Positions 63,299 to 64,000 of a DNA stretch of 64,000 bases are shown here, one piece after another (within the stretch, counting starts at the first letter, position 1; the number at the start of each line of letters is the position of its first letter). The stretch is from Micromonospora acroterricola (GTDB taxonomy: Bacteria; Actinomycetota; Actinomycetes; Mycobacteriales; Micromonosporaceae), in the NCBI RefSeq assembly GCF_003172955.1, contig NZ_QGKR01000211.1, positions 1-64,000 on the forward strand, in the 5' to 3' direction. The notes below the pieces were generated by a model. The model made no database searches and was not told where the DNA came from. It worked only from the letters and a program-made list of their open reading frames with translations. The position numbers and the translations under genes were made by a program.

Positions 63299-64000
63299 GC
63301 GGGGCTGCCCGAGGCACGCGGGCCACCCATCAGGAGCTGCCGCCCGCGCTGCGCGACGCGGTGGACGATTTCGCCGACCACCTGGCCCGAGTGCGCAACA
63401 GGTCGGCGCACACCGTCCGCGCGTACGTCGCCGACCTGGTCTCGCTGCTCGACCACGCCGTACGGATGGGCTGTGTCGAGTTGTCCGAGCTGGACCTGTC
63501 GGTGCTGCGCAGTTGGCTGGCACGGCAGCGCACCACCGGTGCCGCCCGCACGTCGTTGGCGCGGCGTGCCGCGTCGGCGCGCGCGTTCAGCGCCTGGGCG
63601 CACCGGGCCGGGCTGCTTCCCGCCGACGTCGGCGGGGCGCTGGCCAGCCCTCGGGCGCACCGCGAGCTACCCACCGTCCTGCGCGCCGACCAGGTCGCCG
63701 CCCTCGTCGAGGCGCCGACTCAACGACAGCCACTCGCCCCCGCGCCACCGGGGCCACCAGACGGGCCGGCACCGAGCGTGCCGGCACTCACGGCGCGGGA
63801 GCACGCGTCGAACGAAGGGCCAGCAGCACCCGGGACGGCGGACGGCTCAGCGACGCCCCGGGCAGCGGACGGGTCAGCCGTGCGCGAGACGGACGAGGCG
63901 GTGCTGCTGCGCGACCGGGTTCTGCTGGAGCTGCTCTACGCCACCGGCGTGCGCATCAGCGAGGCCTGCGGTGTGGACGTCGGCGACGTCGACCACGGCC
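63295..64000 (+). CDS. xerC: Tyrosine recombinase XerC, N-terminal part
   Basis: The first 235 codons of a tyrosine recombinase, cut by the window end. The SAM-like core-binding domain (about 17-115) has AVDDFADHLARVRNRSAHTV and RAYVADLVSLL. The start of the catalytic domain shows LLELLYATGVRISEACGVDV (about 208-227), in which the Arg is the first catalytic residue. Between residues about 145 and 200 an Ala/Pro/Gly-rich insertion of about 55 residues, not seen in enteric XerC, separates the two domains. It should resolve chromosome dimers at dif with XerD. Confidence 0.9.
   Translation, partial: MSGAARGTRATHQELPPALRDAVDDFADHLARVRNRSAHTVRAYVADLVSLLDHAVRMGCVELSELDLSVLRSWLARQRTTGAARTSLARRAASARAFSAWAHRAGLLPADVGGALASPRAHRELPTVLRADQVAALVEAPTQRQPLAPAPPGPPDGPAPSVPALTAREHASNEGPAAPGTADGSATPRAADGSAVRETDEAVLLRDRVLLELLYATGVRISEACGVDVGDVDHG

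Overview
The window is very GC-rich DNA, almost fully coding, with many GTG starts, 1-10 bp overlaps between genes and long antisense shadow frames. This is typical of a filamentous actinomycete. The gene content points to the Micromonosporaceae (Micromonospora/Salinispora type): a multidomain SpoIIE-type phosphatase, an XRE/DUF397 regulator pair, a DUF574 methyltransferase, a DivIVA-repeat protein and an F420-type deazaflavin oxidoreductase. The housekeeping genes keep an order I recall from the Mycobacterium tuberculosis segment around mapB-glnA4 and gcpE-rip1-dxr-rlmN-cdsA-frr-pyrH-tsf-rpsB-dprA. The sequence therefore looks like a conserved chromosomal core with lineage-specific genes inserted between the blocks. 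I see no rRNA, tRNA, CRISPR array or intact insertion sequence.

Layout. Positions 1-4400: the end of an ABC ATPase coupled to an FtsX-type permease, a deazaflavin-dependent oxidoreductase and a nucleotidyltransferase. 4405-10110: a VIT-family transporter overlapping map, a STAS anti-anti-sigma protein, and a 1219-residue sensor kinase/receiver/SpoIIE/RsbW-like fusion. 10303-16920: a gamma-glutamylation catabolic operon (APC permease, glutamine-synthetase-like ligase, aldehyde dehydrogenase, SDR, class-I amidotransferase hydrolase) followed by a PNPOx-fold protein. 17221-20703: a coupled operon of DUF574 methyltransferase, PAS-GGDEF-EAL protein and DUF456 membrane protein. 20856-26463: thiolase, glutathionyl-hydroquinone-reductase-like protein, DUF998 protein, DAACS symporter and OYE-type reductase. 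26507-31187: a fused ABC exporter preceded by a wrecked tetR gene whose twin operators survive, then about 600 bp of non-coding, repeat-bearing DNA. 31188-33070: a secreted lysozyme-fold protein, a GNAT enzyme and a dead MFS gene.

33116-36758 is the ispG-rip-dxr operon (MEP isoprenoid pathway plus site-2 protease). 36802-39329 holds a Uma2 nuclease-fold protein and a WhiJ-like regulatory locus: an XRE regulator with DUF397 partner, divergent from two coupled small cysteine-containing proteins. 39389-43360 is a 1323-residue secreted GH87-type alpha-1,3-glucanase with its own promoter and operator-like repeat. 43737-49648 has accessory metabolism, including a metallo-beta-lactamase/Rieske fusion. 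49735-57949 is the conserved growth block (DivIVA-type protein, rlmN, cdsA, frr, pyrH, tsf, rpsB). 58400-64000 holds a repeat-rich membrane protein, then yraN, comM-like, dprA and the start of xerC.

Recurrent regulatory features are perfect or near-perfect GC stem-loops between convergent genes and a TAGGCT-like -10 hexamer 6-8 bp before several start codons, which implies leaderless mRNAs. The observations I rank highest are the orphaned tetR operators, the SDR in place of an amine oxidase in the gamma-glutamyl operon, the WhiJ-like four-gene locus, the one-polypeptide partner-switching kinase, and the two DnaA boxes before yraN/comM/dprA.
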